The notes beneath the pieces were generated by a model. The model saw only the letters and a list, made by a program, of their open reading frames with translations, had not been told where the DNA came from and did no database searches. The position numbers and the translations under genes are program-made. A stretch of DNA of 64,000 bases from Myxococcota bacterium (GTDB taxonomy: Bacteria > Myxococcota_A > UBA9160 > UBA6930): the NCBI GenBank assembly GCA_028277885.1, contig JANQFK010000079.1, forward strand, positions 101,482 to 165,481, written 5' to 3'. Positions 32,253-41,631 of this stretch are shown piece by piece (positions within the stretch are counted from its first letter, which is position 1; each line of letters begins with the position of its first letter).

Positions 32253-33041
32253 CTACCCGGCCGGGTCGTCGGGCGCAGCGGCGCGGAACGCCACGGCGAG
32301 CAGGCTCTGGGAGAAGACCGCGTCGCGGGGGCTCTCGCCGGTCTCCGCGCGGAGGTAGAGGCCGAGCAGGCCGCGGATGACCCGCCAGAGCACGGCGCGC
32401 GCCGCACTGGCCGGCCCGTGCACCACGGGCCGGTCCTCGAAGCAGGCCACCCCCTCGAAGCCCGACGCGTGCAGCAGCTGGCGCAGGGATCGGCGCGTGA
32501 AGGCGAGCCGGTGGGTGAGGTCGCCGTAGCGGATGCGGCCGAACAGCGGCGACTCGCCGTTGGGGACGTGGAGGATCCAGCGCCCGCCGGGAGCGAGCAC
32601 CCGGCGCACGTGGTCGACGAGGGCGATGAGGCGCTCGCTGTCGAGGTGCTCGACGACGTCGAAGGCCACGACGACGTCCTGGGACGCGTCGGGGAGCGCC
32701 GCGACGGATGCGAGCAGATCGCCGTGCTCGACGCCCTCGATGCCGAGGGCGCGAGCCGCCGCCACCTGCTCGGCCGAGGCATCGACCCCGCGGACCCGGT
32801 CGTAGCCGGCCTCCCGCGCGAAGTGGACGAGGGCGCCGTGGCCGCAGCCGAGGTCGAGGATGCGGGACGCGCGATCCGCGGGCAGGTGGCGGCGCACGAG
32901 GGCGCGAAGGTAGGGCGCGCGGGGCGCGAGGCCCTCGAGGCTCGTCGGCGGCTCCGCGTGGCGCGCGTAGTCGCCGTAGAGCCGGCCCGCCAGCCCGTCA
33001 CCGCGCCCCGCTGCGCCGGGCCCGCTTCCCCCGACCCCCAT
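32253..33041 (-). CDS. SAM-dependent methyltransferase
   Basis: This 262-residue class I methyltransferase has motif I ILDLGCGHGALV, the acidic end of strand 2 in 'VRGVDASAEQV', the 'VVVAFDVVEHLDSERL' post-I region and 'VLAPGGRWILHVPN'. It is of the Methyltransf_11/12 type found in polysaccharide clusters, where it methylates sugars or lipid carriers. The ATG at 33041 is probable, and the core starts at 'LAGRLYGDYARH'. It is divergent from the SGNH gene, whose start region it almost touches. Confidence 0.85.
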   Translation of the reverse strand: MGVGGSGPGAAGRGDGLAGRLYGDYARHAEPPTSLEGLAPRAPYLRALVRRHLPADRASRILDLGCGHGALVHFAREAGYDRVRGVDASAEQVAAARALGIEGVEHGDLLASVAALPDASQDVVVAFDVVEHLDSERLIALVDHVRRVLAPGGRWILHVPNGESPLFGRIRYGDLTHRLAFTRRSLRQLLHASGFEGVACFEDRPVVHGPASAARAVLWRVIRGLLGLYLRAETGESPRDAVFSQSLLAVAFRAAAPDDPAG

Positions 33042-33102
33042 GGGCGGGATGCTCGGACCTCCGCGCCCTGCGCGCAACGCGGGGTCCGCTAGCGTGCCCG
33101 CC

Positions 33103-34056
33103 GTGGGGCGCCTCGCACTCCTCACCCTGGGCGGTCTCGCCTCCCTGCTGCTCGCGGAGGGAGTGCTCCGGGCGATCGATCCCTACCGGGGCTTCGGCGC
33201 AGCGACGGAGCACACCTGGTACCGGGAGAACGTCGCGGCGGACGGCGGCGGCTTCGTGCTCGACGCCGAGATGGGCTTCCGGCCGCGACTCGGCACCCCG
33301 GACTACGGCCGCTTCGGGACGCAGCCCAACGCCTACCCGATCGACAAGCGGCCCGGCGTCACCCGGCTGCTGTTCGTCGGCGACTCCGTCGTGCGGCGTG
33401 GACGGATCGTCGAGGCGCTGCGCCAGCTGGCCGGCGAGGAGCGCCACGAGTACTGGAACGCGGGGGTGGAGGCCTTCAGCCCCGTCGAGGAGGTGATCTT
33501 CTACGAGCGCTACAACGCCGCCATCGATCCCGACCACGTGATCCTCACGCTCCACAACAACGACCTGCGCTCGTCCCACATCGCCTTCGAGAGCGAGGGC
33601 CGGATCGTGCTGTTCTCGCCGCACCTGCCCGTCACCCGGCTGAGCCCGTGGCTCTTCCAGCACAGCCGCCTCTACCGCATCGCCCTCGGGCTGCGCGCCG
33701 GCCGGCGCCACGACCTCGAGGCCCTCGCCGTGGAGGTGCGCGCGAGCCTGGCGCGGCTCCAGCAGCTCACCGCGGCCGGCGGCCGCACCCTCACGGTGGT
33801 GCTGCTCCCGATCCTGGCGCCGCGGGAGAGCTGGCTCCCGGACGAGCGCCGCTCCTACGAGCTGGAGAAGGAGATGCTCGACTCCCTCGGGATCCGGCAC
33901 TTCGATCTCCTCGCGCCGTTGGAGCAGGCCCTCGCCGCGGGGGTGGACGTGCAGGAGGTGCCCGGGGACACCTGGCACCCGAGCGACGCCGTCGCACGGC
34001 GGTTCGCCCGGCACCTGCTCGACGCCGGGCTGCTCGGCGGGGTCGCGGCCGACTGA
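33103..34056 (+). CDS. SGNH/GDSL-type hydrolase, membrane anchored
   Basis: This 317-residue protein begins with a hydrophobic anchor (LALLTLGGLASLLLAEGVL) right after the GTG at 33103. GTG 33094 and ATG 33040 are also in frame, but they add only Pro/Arg-rich residues and collide with the divergent gene. The GDS nucleophile is in 'LLFVGDSVVRRG', block III Asn in 'LTLHNNDLR' and the catalytic D-x-x-H in 'GDTWHPSDAVA'. Such proteins act as acyl-esterases or O-acetyl transfer enzymes on cell-surface glycans. It precedes the Wzy-like gene. Confidence 0.8.
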   Translation: MGRLALLTLGGLASLLLAEGVLRAIDPYRGFGAATEHTWYRENVAADGGGFVLDAEMGFRPRLGTPDYGRFGTQPNAYPIDKRPGVTRLLFVGDSVVRRGRIVEALRQLAGEERHEYWNAGVEAFSPVEEVIFYERYNAAIDPDHVILTLHNNDLRSSHIAFESEGRIVLFSPHLPVTRLSPWLFQHSRLYRIALGLRAGRRHDLEALAVEVRASLARLQQLTAAGGRTLTVVLLPILAPRESWLPDERRSYELEKEMLDSLGIRHFDLLAPLEQALAAGVDVQEVPGDTWHPSDAVARRFARHLLDAGLLGGVAAD

Positions 34057-34075
34057 CACCCGAGCCGATCCGGGC

Positions 34076-34103
34076 CCTTCAGTGGCCTGCCTGCCGCGTC
34101 GAA
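34076..34103 (+). promoter_or_regulatory. Conserved box upstream of glycan gene, copy B
   Basis: CCTTCAGT (34076-34083), 12 bases and GCGTCGAA (34096-34103) lie just before the GTG at 34113. Word identity and spacing match the box at 29513-29540. A weaker minus-strand variant (CCTCAAG-N13-CGTCCGAAA) lies at 54052-54024 before the GDP-fucose synthase-like gene. Confidence 0.4.
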
Positions 34104-34112
34104 ACGTCGTGT

Positions 34113-35741
34113 GTGAGGGGCTCCACCGCAGCGACGGGACCCGTCGGGACCTGGGATGCAGCGCCGGGCGCGCCCACGCCGCTCGGCCCCGACCTGGCGG
34201 CCGTGGGCCGGCTCGCCGTCGTGCTCGCCGCCGGCGTCGCCGGCTTCCTCGCCATCGAGGCCTTCGGCCTCGAGACGCTTCGCTCCCGGTGGGTCTGGAT
34301 GTGGCCGATGGTGCTGACCGCGGCCTGCGTCGCCACGGGCCTCCGACTCGTCGCCCGCGACTCCCTCACGGCCTTCACCCCGCTTCCCTGGCTCCTCGCG
34401 GCCTGCGCGGCGTACCATGGCCTCGGCCCCCTCGTCCACCACTTCGGCACGGCCGAGACCCTCGCGCGGCTGAGCGTCCCCTTCCCGCTCGGCCCGCACG
34501 AGCTCTGGCGTACGGGCCTGCTGGACGCGACGGGCCTGCTCCTCGTGGTGGCGGCGTTCCTCGCGGTCTCCCGCGCCCTCGGGCCCGCGCGCACCGCCGC
34601 GCCGACCCGCGTCCTCCCGCTCCGCGAGATCGCCCGGACCGGCGCCTTCTTCCTCGTGGTGGGGCTGCCGATCCTGCACGGGCTCGCGCTCCCCCACGAG
34701 GCCGGTCGCCTCGACTTCCTGCCGAGCGGCAGCCTGCTCTGGCTCCAGGAGCTCGTCCCCCTCGGCATCCTGGTGCTGGGCTACCTGGCGTGCGTGCGGC
34801 GCGGTCCCTGGATCCCGACCGCCGCCGCGGTGGTGGTCCTGCACTGCGTCGCCGGGCTCCTGAGCCTCAACAAGGCCACCCTCCTCTTCGGCTTCGTCGC
34901 GCTGGCACTCGGCGTCTTCCTGGCCCGCCGGCGGGTCGTCGAGCTCGGCGCCCTGGCGGGCGCGGTGGCCCTCGTCTACGTGGCGGTCTGGCCCCTCGTG
35001 ATCTGGGGGCGGGGCGAGCTCGCACGCGGCGCGACCGCCGAGGCGTCGGAGACCGCGGGCACGGGCGCCGGACCGGGCGAGCGCTGGCGGACGCTGCGCG
35101 AGGGCTGGGCCACGGGCGAGCTCGTAGAGGAGGCCTACCGCACCTCCTACCAGGGCTGGTGGTTCCGGCTCAGCTACGCCAACGCCCAGGCGTTCGTGAT
35201 GCGCGAGCACGACCTCGGCCGACCGGGCACCAGCGTCGCCGGAGCTCCCTGGGTCTACGTGCCGCGCGCCGTCTGGCCGGGCAAGCCCCGCTTCAGCGAT
35301 GCGGGCGCCGAGCTCACCCGGCTCATGTTCGGGCACGGCGGCAGCTCGACCGGCGCCGGCGTCTTCGCCGAGTCCTACTGGAGCTTCGGCTGGGTCGGGG
35401 TGCTGCTCGTCGGCGCCTGGCTGGGCGCCCTGTTCGCACTGCTCACCCGCCCCGCCCTGGAGGCGCTCGCCCGCCTCGATCTCGCGTTCCTGCCCTGTGC
35501 CTGGATCGGCATGAAGATGGGCTTCCGGATCGACGGCTGGCTGGTCACGGACTTCGTGGGGCCGCTCGGCTTCTACCTCGCCTGGTGGGCCCTGCTCCGG
35601 GTTCGCGCGCTCGCCCTTGGCGGGTCGAATCCCCCTCATGCCAGCGGAGTCCTTCAGAGACTCCTCGGGACTTCCGATCCGGCTACCGGGGCCGGCCCCG
35701 GACCCCTGGGTGGAGAGGGGCTGGGAGGAGAGGAAGCGTGA
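34113..35741 (+). CDS. Oligosaccharide repeat-unit polymerase (Wzy-like)
   Basis: This 542-residue polytopic protein has about twelve membrane segments. The large periplasmic part contains 'GWWFRLSYANAQAFVMREHD', 'WVYVPRAVWPGKPRFSDAG' and 'GVFAESYWSFGWVGVLLVGA', the usual layout of O-antigen or exopolysaccharide polymerases (P-x-W-P-x-K-P, then Y..fG..G). It joins lipid-linked repeats at the outer face of the inner membrane. The start is uncertain between GTG 34113 and GTG 34203. The stop overlaps the epimerase start. It fits with the Wzx-like flippase at 54150. Confidence 0.75.
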   Translation: MRGSTAATGPVGTWDAAPGAPTPLGPDLAAVGRLAVVLAAGVAGFLAIEAFGLETLRSRWVWMWPMVLTAACVATGLRLVARDSLTAFTPLPWLLAACAAYHGLGPLVHHFGTAETLARLSVPFPLGPHELWRTGLLDATGLLLVVAAFLAVSRALGPARTAAPTRVLPLREIARTGAFFLVVGLPILHGLALPHEAGRLDFLPSGSLLWLQELVPLGILVLGYLACVRRGPWIPTAAAVVVLHCVAGLLSLNKATLLFGFVALALGVFLARRRVVELGALAGAVALVYVAVWPLVIWGRGELARGATAEASETAGTGAGPGERWRTLREGWATGELVEEAYRTSYQGWWFRLSYANAQAFVMREHDLGRPGTSVAGAPWVYVPRAVWPGKPRFSDAGAELTRLMFGHGGSSTGAGVFAESYWSFGWVGVLLVGAWLGALFALLTRPALEALARLDLAFLPCAWIGMKMGFRIDGWLVTDFVGPLGFYLAWWALLRVRALALGGSNPPHASGVLQRLLGTSDPATGAGPGPLGGEGLGGEEA

Positions 35742-36661
35742 GGATCCTGGTCACCGGCGGGCTCGGGGCGATCGGCCAGCCCCTCGTCGCGGAGCTTCGC
35801 CGCCGGGGCTACGACGTCTGGCTCTGCGACCGGGTCCACCACCCGGACCCCCGCTACCGGCGCTGCGACGTCGGCGAGTGGCGCGAGATCGAGGCCCTGT
35901 TCGGCGAGACCACCTTCGACCTCGTCTACCACCTCGCCGGCGAGTTCGGTCGCCACAACGGCGAGGAGCACTACGAGGCGGTCTGGAGGACGAACGCCGT
36001 CGGGACCAAGAACGTGCTGCGCATGCAGGAGCAGCAGGGCTTCCGGATGGTGTTCGCCAGCAGCTCGGAGGTGTACGGCGAGCAGCCGGTGCGGCTCTCC
36101 GAGGACCTTCCCGCGCGCGCCGCGGTGCGGCCGCTCAACGACTACGCGATCAGCAAGTGGGTGAACGAGCAGCAGATCCTGAACTCCGCGGAGCGCCACG
36201 GCACCTCGACGGTCCGCTTCCGGCTGTTCAACGTGTACGGACCGGGCGAGCCCTACTCCGTCTACCGCAGCATGGTGTGCCGCTTCGTCTACAGCGCCCT
36301 CCACGACCTCCCCTATCGCGTCTACACCGACCACGGTCGCAGCGTGTGCTTCGTGGACGACGCGGTCCGCTCCATCGCCAACATCGCGGAGCGCTTCAAG
36401 CCCGGCGAGGTCTACAACATCGGCAGCGAGGAGACGCGACCGGTGAAGGAGATCTCCGACGCGGTCCTGCGCGAGCTCGGCAAGTCGGACCGGCTCGTCG
36501 AGTACCGGCGCATCGATGCCCACAACGTCGTCGAGAAGCAGTGCGACGCGCGCAAGGCGGTCCGGGACCTCGAGCACCACAACGCCGTCGGCCTCGAGGA
36601 GGGCATCCGGCGGACCATCGCCTGGCAGCTGGCGACCTACGGAGAGCCGTCGGCGACCTGA
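35738..36661 (+). CDS. NAD-dependent epimerase/dehydratase (extended SDR)
   Basis: This 307-residue extended SDR has the cofactor motif TGGLGAIGQP, catalytic Ser/Thr region 'VFASSSEVYGEQ' and YAISK. 'FRLFNVYGPGEP' and 'YNIGSEETRPVKE' complete the sugar-nucleotide epimerase/dehydratase signature. The GTG start overlaps the polymerase stop codon. It makes a sugar nucleotide for the surface glycan, and whether it is a 4,6-dehydratase or 4-epimerase cannot be told. Its last 25 bases overlap the convergent dehydrogenase gene. Confidence 0.85.
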   Translation: MRILVTGGLGAIGQPLVAELRRRGYDVWLCDRVHHPDPRYRRCDVGEWREIEALFGETTFDLVYHLAGEFGRHNGEEHYEAVWRTNAVGTKNVLRMQEQQGFRMVFASSSEVYGEQPVRLSEDLPARAAVRPLNDYAISKWVNEQQILNSAERHGTSTVRFRLFNVYGPGEPYSVYRSMVCRFVYSALHDLPYRVYTDHGRSVCFVDDAVRSIANIAERFKPGEVYNIGSEETRPVKEISDAVLRELGKSDRLVEYRRIDAHNVVEKQCDARKAVRDLEHHNAVGLEEGIRRTIAWQLATYGEPSAT

Positions 36662-37917
36662 AGCCCGGCGCGGGGCGCGACGCGCAGCAGCTTGTCCCGC
36701 TTCGCGATGTTCGAGGTCGTCAGGTACAGCGCGCCGTCCGGGCCCTGGGTCACGCTGCGTAGCCGCCCGTGCTCGTCGATCAGCGCGCTCACGTGGCCGG
36801 CGAGGCGCCCGTCGCGGTCCACGCGGTAGATGCGCAGGTGGCGCGCCTTCAGGTGCGCGACCACGAGCCCGCCCCGCCAGCTCCCCCAGTCGACGGGCCC
36901 GCGATCGGCGAGGAAGGTCGCCCCGCCCGGCGCCAGGGTGGGATCGCCCGAGCTCCAGGCCGCCTCGACGGCGTCGGGGAACTTCGCGAGGTCGGTCATG
37001 GGGTCCCGGGAGTCGGGCTTCCCGCTCCCCGGATCCCAGCCGTAGTTGCCGCCGGGGACCAGGCGGTTGATCTCGTCGTCGCGGTAGGTGCCGTGCTCGA
37101 CGGCGAAGACCGCGTCGCCGTCGGGCTGGAACGCCAGGCCCTGCACGTTGCGGTGCCCGAAGCTGTAGACCCGCCGGCGGTTCGCGTCCGGCGAGTCGAA
37201 GAAGGGGTTGCCGGACACCCCCTCGCCGGTGCGCCGGTCGACACGCAACACCTTGCCGGCGAGCACCTTGGTGTCCTGGGGGTACGCCGGCTGCGAGGCG
37301 TCGCCGGTGCCGATCCAGAGGTGCCCGTCCTCGCCGAGCTCGACGCGACAGCCGACGTGGTGGACGAGGCCGTCGGGTGCGGTTCCCAGCGGGATGCGCA
37401 CGAGCGGAGGACCGGACGCCGCGAGGCCCGCGTAGCCCGGCGCGACCCGGAAGGCGCCCACGCGGATCTCGGGCTCGCCGCCCGGGTCGAGCGCTGGATC
37501 GACCGGGTGGGAGCCGTAGCAGAGGTAGACGCGGCGGTTGCTCGCGAAGTCGGGATCCACCACGACGCTCATCAGCCCGGAGTTCCCGGGCACGAAGAGC
37601 CGAGGCGGGCGACCCACGAGGCGCAGCTCGCCCTCCCGGGTCAGCACCGAGAGCGTGCCGACGTCGCGCTCGGTGAAGAGCAGGTCGCCCTCGGGCGTGA
37701 AGTCCAGGTCCCAGGGCGTGGAGAGACCGGAGGCGAGCTCCGTCACCTCGAGCATGGGCCCCTGACCCACCGCGGGGAGCGCCGGGGGGGCGTGCACGAG
37801 GAGCCACGGCCCCGCCACGGCGCCCGCCAGGGCGACGGCGACGAGTGCGAGCCGGGCCCGCCGATCGCGCGGTCGGCGCGGTCCGGGGGCTCGGGATCCA
37901 GGCGCCGTCCCGCTCAT
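36637..37917 (-). CDS. PQQ-dependent sugar dehydrogenase (GSDH-type)
   Basis: This 426-residue protein has a basic N-terminus and one hydrophobic signal anchor (LALVAVALAGAVAGPWLLV). A six-bladed propeller of the glucose/sorbosone dehydrogenase family follows: 'GLSTPWDLDFTPEGDLLFTE', 'VDPDFASNRRVYLCY', 'HHVGCRVELGEDGHLWIGTG', 'FGHRNVQGLAFQPDG' and 'GGNYGWDPG'. It would oxidise sugars in the periplasm with PQQ or act as a lectin-like glycan-binding propeller. It lies convergent to the epimerase and divergent from the glycosyltransferase at 38078. Confidence 0.85.
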   Translation of the reverse strand: MSGTAPGSRAPGPRRPRDRRARLALVAVALAGAVAGPWLLVHAPPALPAVGQGPMLEVTELASGLSTPWDLDFTPEGDLLFTERDVGTLSVLTREGELRLVGRPPRLFVPGNSGLMSVVVDPDFASNRRVYLCYGSHPVDPALDPGGEPEIRVGAFRVAPGYAGLAASGPPLVRIPLGTAPDGLVHHVGCRVELGEDGHLWIGTGDASQPAYPQDTKVLAGKVLRVDRRTGEGVSGNPFFDSPDANRRRVYSFGHRNVQGLAFQPDGDAVFAVEHGTYRDDEINRLVPGGNYGWDPGSGKPDSRDPMTDLAKFPDAVEAAWSSGDPTLAPGGATFLADRGPVDWGSWRGGLVVAHLKARHLRIYRVDRDGRLAGHVSALIDEHGRLRSVTQGPDGALYLTTSNIAKRDKLLRVAPRAGLQVADGSP

Positions 37918-38077
37918 GGGACTCCCATCGGCCGCTCGTCGGCGGCTCCGCAGCGATTTGCGCATCGAGGTGCTTCGGCCACGGCGTCCGGCGTCCAGGT
38001 GCCCCCGCGTGGGCCGACGGGCGCCTCGCGCGGCGGGTCCCCTCAGCTCGACGGCGCGCTCCACCGAAGGGCGGGGC

Positions 38078-39193
38078 ATGGCGACGCCGCGCGTCCTCGT
38101 CACCGGCTTTGCTTCCGAGGCCTCCCACGACGGCATGGGCCGGGTGATGCGGCTGGTGTGCCGCGTGCTGGCCGCGCGGGACGGGATCGCGGCCCGCGGA
38201 CTCACCCTCGCCAACGCCGAGCCCACCACCGACCTCGGCATCCCCGTCGCGACCGCGCGCGGCTCGCGGCTGCGCTTCGTGCTGGCGGCCCAGCGCGCCG
38301 CCTTCGACTGCTCCCACGTCGTGCACACCTCGTGCAACATGGCCCAGGCCCACCCGCGGATCCCGGGCCTGGCGCTCCCGTCGCTCACCTTCCTGCACGG
38401 CGTGGAGGTCTGGGAGAGCGCCCGCCCGCGCTGGATCCGCGCCGCGCGACGCGCGACCGTCCGGGTCTGCAACACGCGCTACACCCGCGACCGCGCGGAC
38501 CGCGTGCACGGCGGCTTCTCCGACGCGCTGACCTGCTGGCTGGGGACCGAGTCGGACGAGCCCCCGTCGCACACGTCCGGTGCGGTGGCGTCGCGACCGC
38601 CCGAGCTGGTGATCGCCGGCCGCATCGAGCGCGACGGCTACAAGGGGCACGACGAGCTGGTCGCGTGCTGGCCCCGGGTCGTGGAAGCGGTGCCCGCTGC
38701 GCGGCTCCACGTCGTGGGGGCCGGCACCGGGCTCGAGGAGCTGCGCGCCCGGGTGGCGGCGAGCCCCGTCGCGTCCCGGATCCGGGTGCACGGCTTCCTG
38801 GGCGACGCGGAGCTCGAGGCGCTCTACGGCCGGGTGCGCGCCTTCGCCATGCCGAGCCGGGCCGAGGGCTTCGGCCTCGTCTACGTCGAGGCCATGCGCC
38901 ACGGCCTCCCGGTCCTGGCCGCGAGCGAGGGGGCCGCGCCCGAGGTCGTGCGCGACGGGGAGACGGGCTACCTGGTCGAGCCGGGCCGACCGGAGCCGCT
39001 GGTGGCGCGCCTCGCCGCCCTGCTCGGCGATGCCGCCCGAGCCGACCGGCTCGGAAGAGCCGGCCAGGCGCGCTGGCGCGAGCACTTCAGGTTCGGCTGC
39101 TTCGAAGCGCGCTTCGGCGCGATCCTCGACCGCTTCCTCGAGGAGCCCTCGCGCGCCCGTCGCACGCGACCGGCGCCGCTCGCGGCGCCATGA
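38078..39193 (+). CDS. GT4-family glycosyltransferase
   Basis: This is a 371-residue GT-B enzyme. The ATG at 38078 (MATPRVLVTGFASEASHDG) is chosen because the longer in-frame extension is low complexity and overlaps the divergent dehydrogenase. The donor-binding domain has 'LVIAGRIERDGYKGHDELV', 'RLHVVGAGTGLEELRARV', 'FAMPSRAEGFGLVYVEAM' (E-x7-E motif) and 'VVRDGETGYLVEPG'. The last 107 bases overlap the tail of the convergent glycosyltransferase gene. It transfers a nucleotide-sugar residue to the growing lipid-linked glycan. Confidence 0.85.
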   Translation: MATPRVLVTGFASEASHDGMGRVMRLVCRVLAARDGIAARGLTLANAEPTTDLGIPVATARGSRLRFVLAAQRAAFDCSHVVHTSCNMAQAHPRIPGLALPSLTFLHGVEVWESARPRWIRAARRATVRVCNTRYTRDRADRVHGGFSDALTCWLGTESDEPPSHTSGAVASRPPELVIAGRIERDGYKGHDELVACWPRVVEAVPAARLHVVGAGTGLEELRARVAASPVASRIRVHGFLGDAELEALYGRVRAFAMPSRAEGFGLVYVEAMRHGLPVLAASEGAAPEVVRDGETGYLVEPGRPEPLVARLAALLGDAARADRLGRAGQARWREHFRFGCFEARFGAILDRFLEEPSRARRTRPAPLAAP

Positions 39194-40346
39194 CGGCCCC
39201 CATGACGGCCCGGTAGGCCGCCTCGAAGCGCGGCACCAGCGCCTCCCAGACGAAGTGGGAGCGGACCCACTCGCGGCCCGTCGCCCCCAGACGCCGGCGC
39301 TGCTCCGGATCGCCGAGGAGCGCGCCCAGGGCGCCGGCCAGGGCCGCCTCCTCGAAGGGAGCCGCCACCCCCGCGCGGGCCTCGACCAGCGCGTCCGCGA
39401 TCCCCACCCGGTCGGAGACCAGTGCGGGGGTGCCGAGGCCGGCGGCCTCGAGGACGACGCAGCCGAAGCTCTCGTGGCGGCTCGGCAGGCACAGGAGATC
39501 GGCGTCGGCGAGCACCGCGTCGCGCTCGCGCCCCGACACGAAGCCGGCGAAGCTCACGCGGTCCCGGATGCCGAGCCGCCGGGCCTGGTCGTGCAGGCGG
39601 CGGGCCAGCGCGGGCGGATCCGCGGGCCCGACGAGAGCGAGTCGTGCGTGGGCGGGCAGGTCGCGGCGCGCGAAGGCGCGCAGCAGCAGGTCGAGCCCCT
39701 TGGCGGCGTGCAGGCGCCCCAGGAAGACGGCGAGCGGCTCGTCGCCGATGCCGAGCCGGGCGCGGAAGTGCCCCGGCTCGGGTCCCGCCGCGAGCTCGCG
39801 CGCGTCGACGCCGATCGGGATCACGTGGGCGGGAAGTCCGGGCCTCGGTGCCCGCGAGCGACGACGCTCGGGCTCGCTCGCGAAGTGCAGCGCCGATCGC
39901 GGGCCCAGGTCGCTCCGCCCGCGCAGTGCGAGGAGCAGCGCCTTGCGCACCCGCTTGTGGGCAAGGGCCGCTCCCTCGAGCATGCCGTGTGGAGAGAGGA
40001 GACACGGGAGCCCGCTGCGCCGCGCGGCCGCCATCGCGGCGTGGAGGCCGGGGCGCCAGAGGCCGTGCACGTGCACCACGTCGATCTCGTGGGGCCAGCC
40101 CGGCACGTGACGCGCCAGGTCTCGTTCGGCCCGCCCGAGCCAGCTCGCGAGAGCACCGGCGTGGAGCAGACGCGGGCGAGGGCCCGCGCCCTGCTCGCGA
40201 CCGACCTCGACGCCGCCGGGCGGGTCGCCGGTGAGCACGTCGACCTCGTGACCCCGGTGCGCCTGGGCGCGGGCCAGGCCGGCCGCGACCCTCGGCACGC
40301 CCCCCTGGCGGGGGTCCAGGCTCGCGACCACGTGCAGGACGCGCAC
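39087..40346 (-). CDS. GT4-family glycosyltransferase
   Basis: This 419-residue GT-B protein has the N-terminal 'LHVVASLDPRQGGVPRVAAG' (GG loop) and 'VVHVHGLWRPGLHAAM'. Donor-site segments are 'VIPIGVDARELA', 'AVFLGRLHAAKGLDLLLRAF', 'LCLPSRHESFGCVVLEAAG' and 'VSDRVGIADALVEARAG'. The last 25 residues are Arg/Ser-rich and overlap the convergent gene, so they are probably a non-functional tail. It is followed on the same strand by two more glycan genes upstream, forming a minus-strand operon from 42575. Confidence 0.85.
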   Translation of the reverse strand: MRVLHVVASLDPRQGGVPRVAAGLARAQAHRGHEVDVLTGDPPGGVEVGREQGAGPRPRLLHAGALASWLGRAERDLARHVPGWPHEIDVVHVHGLWRPGLHAAMAAARRSGLPCLLSPHGMLEGAALAHKRVRKALLLALRGRSDLGPRSALHFASEPERRRSRAPRPGLPAHVIPIGVDARELAAGPEPGHFRARLGIGDEPLAVFLGRLHAAKGLDLLLRAFARRDLPAHARLALVGPADPPALARRLHDQARRLGIRDRVSFAGFVSGRERDAVLADADLLCLPSRHESFGCVVLEAAGLGTPALVSDRVGIADALVEARAGVAAPFEEAALAGALGALLGDPEQRRRLGATGREWVRSHFVWEALVPRFEAAYRAVMGAVMAPRAAPVACDGRARAPRGSGRGSRRSALRSSRT

Positions 40347-40356
40347 CGGTCCGGCC

Positions 40357-41631
40357 TCAGCCCGCGGCGTCGCGGGACGGCTCGGAGCGGGCCGCCGCGC
40401 GGTCGTCGCGGAGCGGTCCCGCGAGGCCGGCGAGCACGGACTCGTGGGCCGCCACGCCGACCGAGCGGGAGAAGCGCGCCAGGAAGGCCTCGCGGCCGCG
40501 GCGTCCCATGGCGAGGCGCTCGGCCTCGGGCGTGGCGCGCAGCTGGAGCACGGCGGCGGCGAGCTTGCGCGGGCTGTCGGCCGGCACGGCCAGGCCGGCG
40601 CCGATCTCCTCCACCAGGGAGGAGCCGGGGCCGTCGAGCGCCGCGAGGACGGGACGCTCGCAGGCCAGGTAGGCGTAGAGCTTGCTCGGCTGGCTCACCG
40701 AGGCGAGGAAGCCCGCCTTGAGATGCACGAGCAGCAGCTGCGACGCCCCCGCGATGCGGCGCACCTCGGCCGGGGGGATCCGCCCGAGGAAGCGGACGTT
40801 GTCGAGGCCGCGGCTTCGCACTTCTGCGTCGAGCCGCTCGCGGTCGGCTCCGTCGCCGATCAGGACGAAACGGACGTCGCGCTCCTTCCGCAGCCGGTCG
40901 GCCGCGGCCACGACCGTGTCGAGGCCCTGGGCCAGCCCCAGGTTGCCGGCGAACACCACGTGGAAGCGTCCGTCCAGTCCGTGGCGGTGCGACACCTCGG
41001 GGTCCGCGGGCTCGGGCCACCACAGGTCCTCGTCCGCCCAGTCCGTCAGCAGGTGGACCTTCTCCCGGGGCACGCCCTTCGCGAGGAGCGAGTCGACGAA
41101 GGCGGGCGACACCACGCCCACGGCCCCGGCCCGGCGATACACGAAGCGCTCGAGGCCCTCGAGGACGCGGATCCAGAAGCCCCGCCGCAGCATCCCCACG
41201 GCGACCACGCTCTCGGGCCACAGGTCGTGCACGGCATACAGGAAGCGCGCGCGCCGCAGCAGGCCGATCCACCAGGCTGCCAGCCCGATGCTGAGCGGAG
41301 GGTGCCGCACGTAGAGCACGTCCACGGGGCCGGAGAGCAGCGGCCCCAGCAACGCGGCCAGGCACGCGAAGGAGAGGTAGCTCGCGCTGCGCCGCAGCGC
41401 GGACCGGCTCTGGTCCGGGAACAGGGCGAGGCGCACGACGCGGACGCCCTCCTCGGTGGTGACGCGAAAGAGCCGTCCACCGTAGCCCGGGTACAGGCGC
41501 CCGGTCGGGTAGTTGGGCATTCCGGTCACGACGGTCACCTGGTGGCCGCGGCTCGCCAGCGAGCGCGCCAGCTCCCCGGGCTTGGCGACGGGCTCCGGGT
41601 CGTAGTTCTGCGAGAGGACGAGGACCCTCAC
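40357..41631 (-). CDS. GT4-family glycosyltransferase (WbuB-like)
   Basis: This 424-residue protein begins 'VLVLSQNYDPEPVAKPGELA' and contains 'VDVLYVRHPPLSIGLAAWW', 'VHDLWPESVVAVGMLRRG', 'FHVVFAGNLGLAQGLDTVV', 'VRFVLIGDGADRERL' and 'ASVSQPSKLYAYLACERPV'. These are the hallmark order of the WbuB/WcaI-type family that transfers fucose or amino-sugars. It starts with GTG overlapping the epimerase stop (GTGA). The donor is unproven, but a GDP-fucose synthase-like gene lies in the same region. Confidence 0.86.
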   Translation of the reverse strand: MRVLVLSQNYDPEPVAKPGELARSLASRGHQVTVVTGMPNYPTGRLYPGYGGRLFRVTTEEGVRVVRLALFPDQSRSALRRSASYLSFACLAALLGPLLSGPVDVLYVRHPPLSIGLAAWWIGLLRRARFLYAVHDLWPESVVAVGMLRRGFWIRVLEGLERFVYRRAGAVGVVSPAFVDSLLAKGVPREKVHLLTDWADEDLWWPEPADPEVSHRHGLDGRFHVVFAGNLGLAQGLDTVVAAADRLRKERDVRFVLIGDGADRERLDAEVRSRGLDNVRFLGRIPPAEVRRIAGASQLLLVHLKAGFLASVSQPSKLYAYLACERPVLAALDGPGSSLVEEIGAGLAVPADSPRKLAAAVLQLRATPEAERLAMGRRGREAFLARFSRSVGVAAHESVLAGLAGPLRDDRAAARSEPSRDAAG

